A stretch of 64,000 nt of DNA from Baylisascaris procyonis (lineage: Eukaryota > Nematoda > Chromadorea > Rhabditida > Ascarididae): NCBI GenBank assembly GCA_037389465.1, contig JAZARR010000088.1, positions 3,348,001 through 3,412,000 of the forward strand. Direction: 5' to 3'. This document shows positions 63,201 through 64,000 of this stretch, piece by piece. Each line of letters opens with the position of its first letter. Positions within the stretch are counted from its first letter, which is position 1. The notes below the pieces were generated by a model that had not been told where the DNA came from, did not search any database, and saw only the letters and a list, made by a program, of their open reading frames with translations. Made by a program: the position numbers and the translations under genes.

Positions 63201-64000
63201 GATTGCAATATGTTTACTGGCTGAGACCGTTTCTTTGATTATCTTTCCCGCAAAATTCTTCAAATATCTTTCGATGCGTTGCTTATCTCGTTTTATTGTT
63301 GATATTTATATATCAGCTATCTGAAATAAACGTTTCGTTTGGGTTTTATATTTTCTAAAATTCACATCCGAATAGTGTTTTATTGCTCATTGATGTGTTT
63401 CTTCTGATGGGAATCCTTGAGTAACACGTTTATCGTCACGAAATTTGTCGTTGCACTGTTTTGGCTATCGTTAACGATTACAATATTCAACGTTCTTGTC
63501 AATCTTCATTTAAAACCGATATCAAATACTTGTATTAATTTTGACGAACATTGTCCTTTTTTTTTAAATTTATAATGATTATCATTCTTATCATTGTGAC
63601 AATTTCCGTTTGTCTTATTTCCTTACTATTCGTTTTAGAGCTTTTTTTTTTATAGCTTCTGAGAAATTTAAGCATTTTTATTGATGATTTTTGAATTTTG
63701 CGATATTTTTACCGATGTTAGCAATGGTTTAGAGCTTATCGGTGGAAGTTTTTAAAACAATTACCAATATTTCGAGGGCTTCAAGAACTAGAGCTTTTAC
63801 AACCATTGTAGAAAATCCATTAAACATATTGTAGAGCTTGATTTAAAAAATATTGTAGAAAAAAGAACTTATCGTTCATGATTAAAACATAGGCAAAAAT
63901 TTTCCTGATTAAAATGACGAATAAACTAAGCATTCGCACCTGCAACAAGTTCAGAGAAAAAAAAAAAAAAATAAATTGAGCCGCAAATGAGCAAAGAGTA

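Larger units (their letters stand above)
47860..64000. other. Gene-poor region
   Basis: About 16 kb with no recognised exon, RNA gene or conserved motif. It is AT-rich with frequent T-runs and a scatter of short tandem duplications listed separately. The longest open frame (62047-62430, plus, 127 codons) has no familiar domain and is within what chance gives. Either this is intergenic or it holds a long intron of a gene with exons outside the window. Confidence 0.45.

Overview
The window is AT-rich eukaryotic DNA carrying three recognisable, intron-rich protein genes. Introns end in TTTTCAG-type acceptors. Candidate spliced-leader acceptors (TTTCAG) lie just before start codons, and one gene is a NRF-domain acyltransferase of the nrf-6 type. 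Together these suggest a nematode. The low gene density and repeat content would fit a spirurid or filarial-like species, but that narrower placement is inference.

Layout. 1-6.2 kb: no convincing gene; a 15-bp minisatellite at 2.5-2.8 kb. 6.56-11.42 kb, minus strand: a seven-exon WD-repeat protein best read as the dynein-2 intermediate chain WDR34/DYNC2I2. 13.1-13.6 kb, plus: two phase-compatible exons of an unidentified small gene. 14.7-22.0 kb, plus: histone stem-loop-binding protein (SLBP; C. elegans cdl-1), with its whole RNA-binding domain reconstructed across exons. 22-31 kb: intergenic. 31.3-42.9 kb, plus: an eleven-exon membrane acyltransferase (NRF domain plus acyltransferase-3 domain), whose introns hold a G-rich tract and a roughly 700-bp AT satellite arranged as a giant inverted repeat. 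43-64 kb: a 21-kb stretch without a recognisable gene. It contains a probable decayed BEL/Pao retrotransposon pol fragment (46.3-47.5 kb, minus), a retroelement-like hairpin motif and many short tandem duplications.

The three main genes are functionally unrelated: ciliary transport, histone mRNA processing, and membrane lipid or acyl modification. The small gene and SLBP are close and co-oriented, with a poly(A) signal and a candidate trans-splice acceptor between them, so a two-gene operon is possible. No clearly new biological system is visible. The most interesting leads are the unidentified small gene, a miRNA-like hairpin in an SLBP intron, the inverted AT satellite, and the retroelement remnant whose pol frame is interrupted only by TAA and TAG.

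Exon borders were placed by eye from splice consensus, reading-frame phase and family similarity. Two places remain unresolved: the SLBP junction between about 15.9 and 17.9 kb, and the acyltransferase segment between 32.2 and 33.65 kb.
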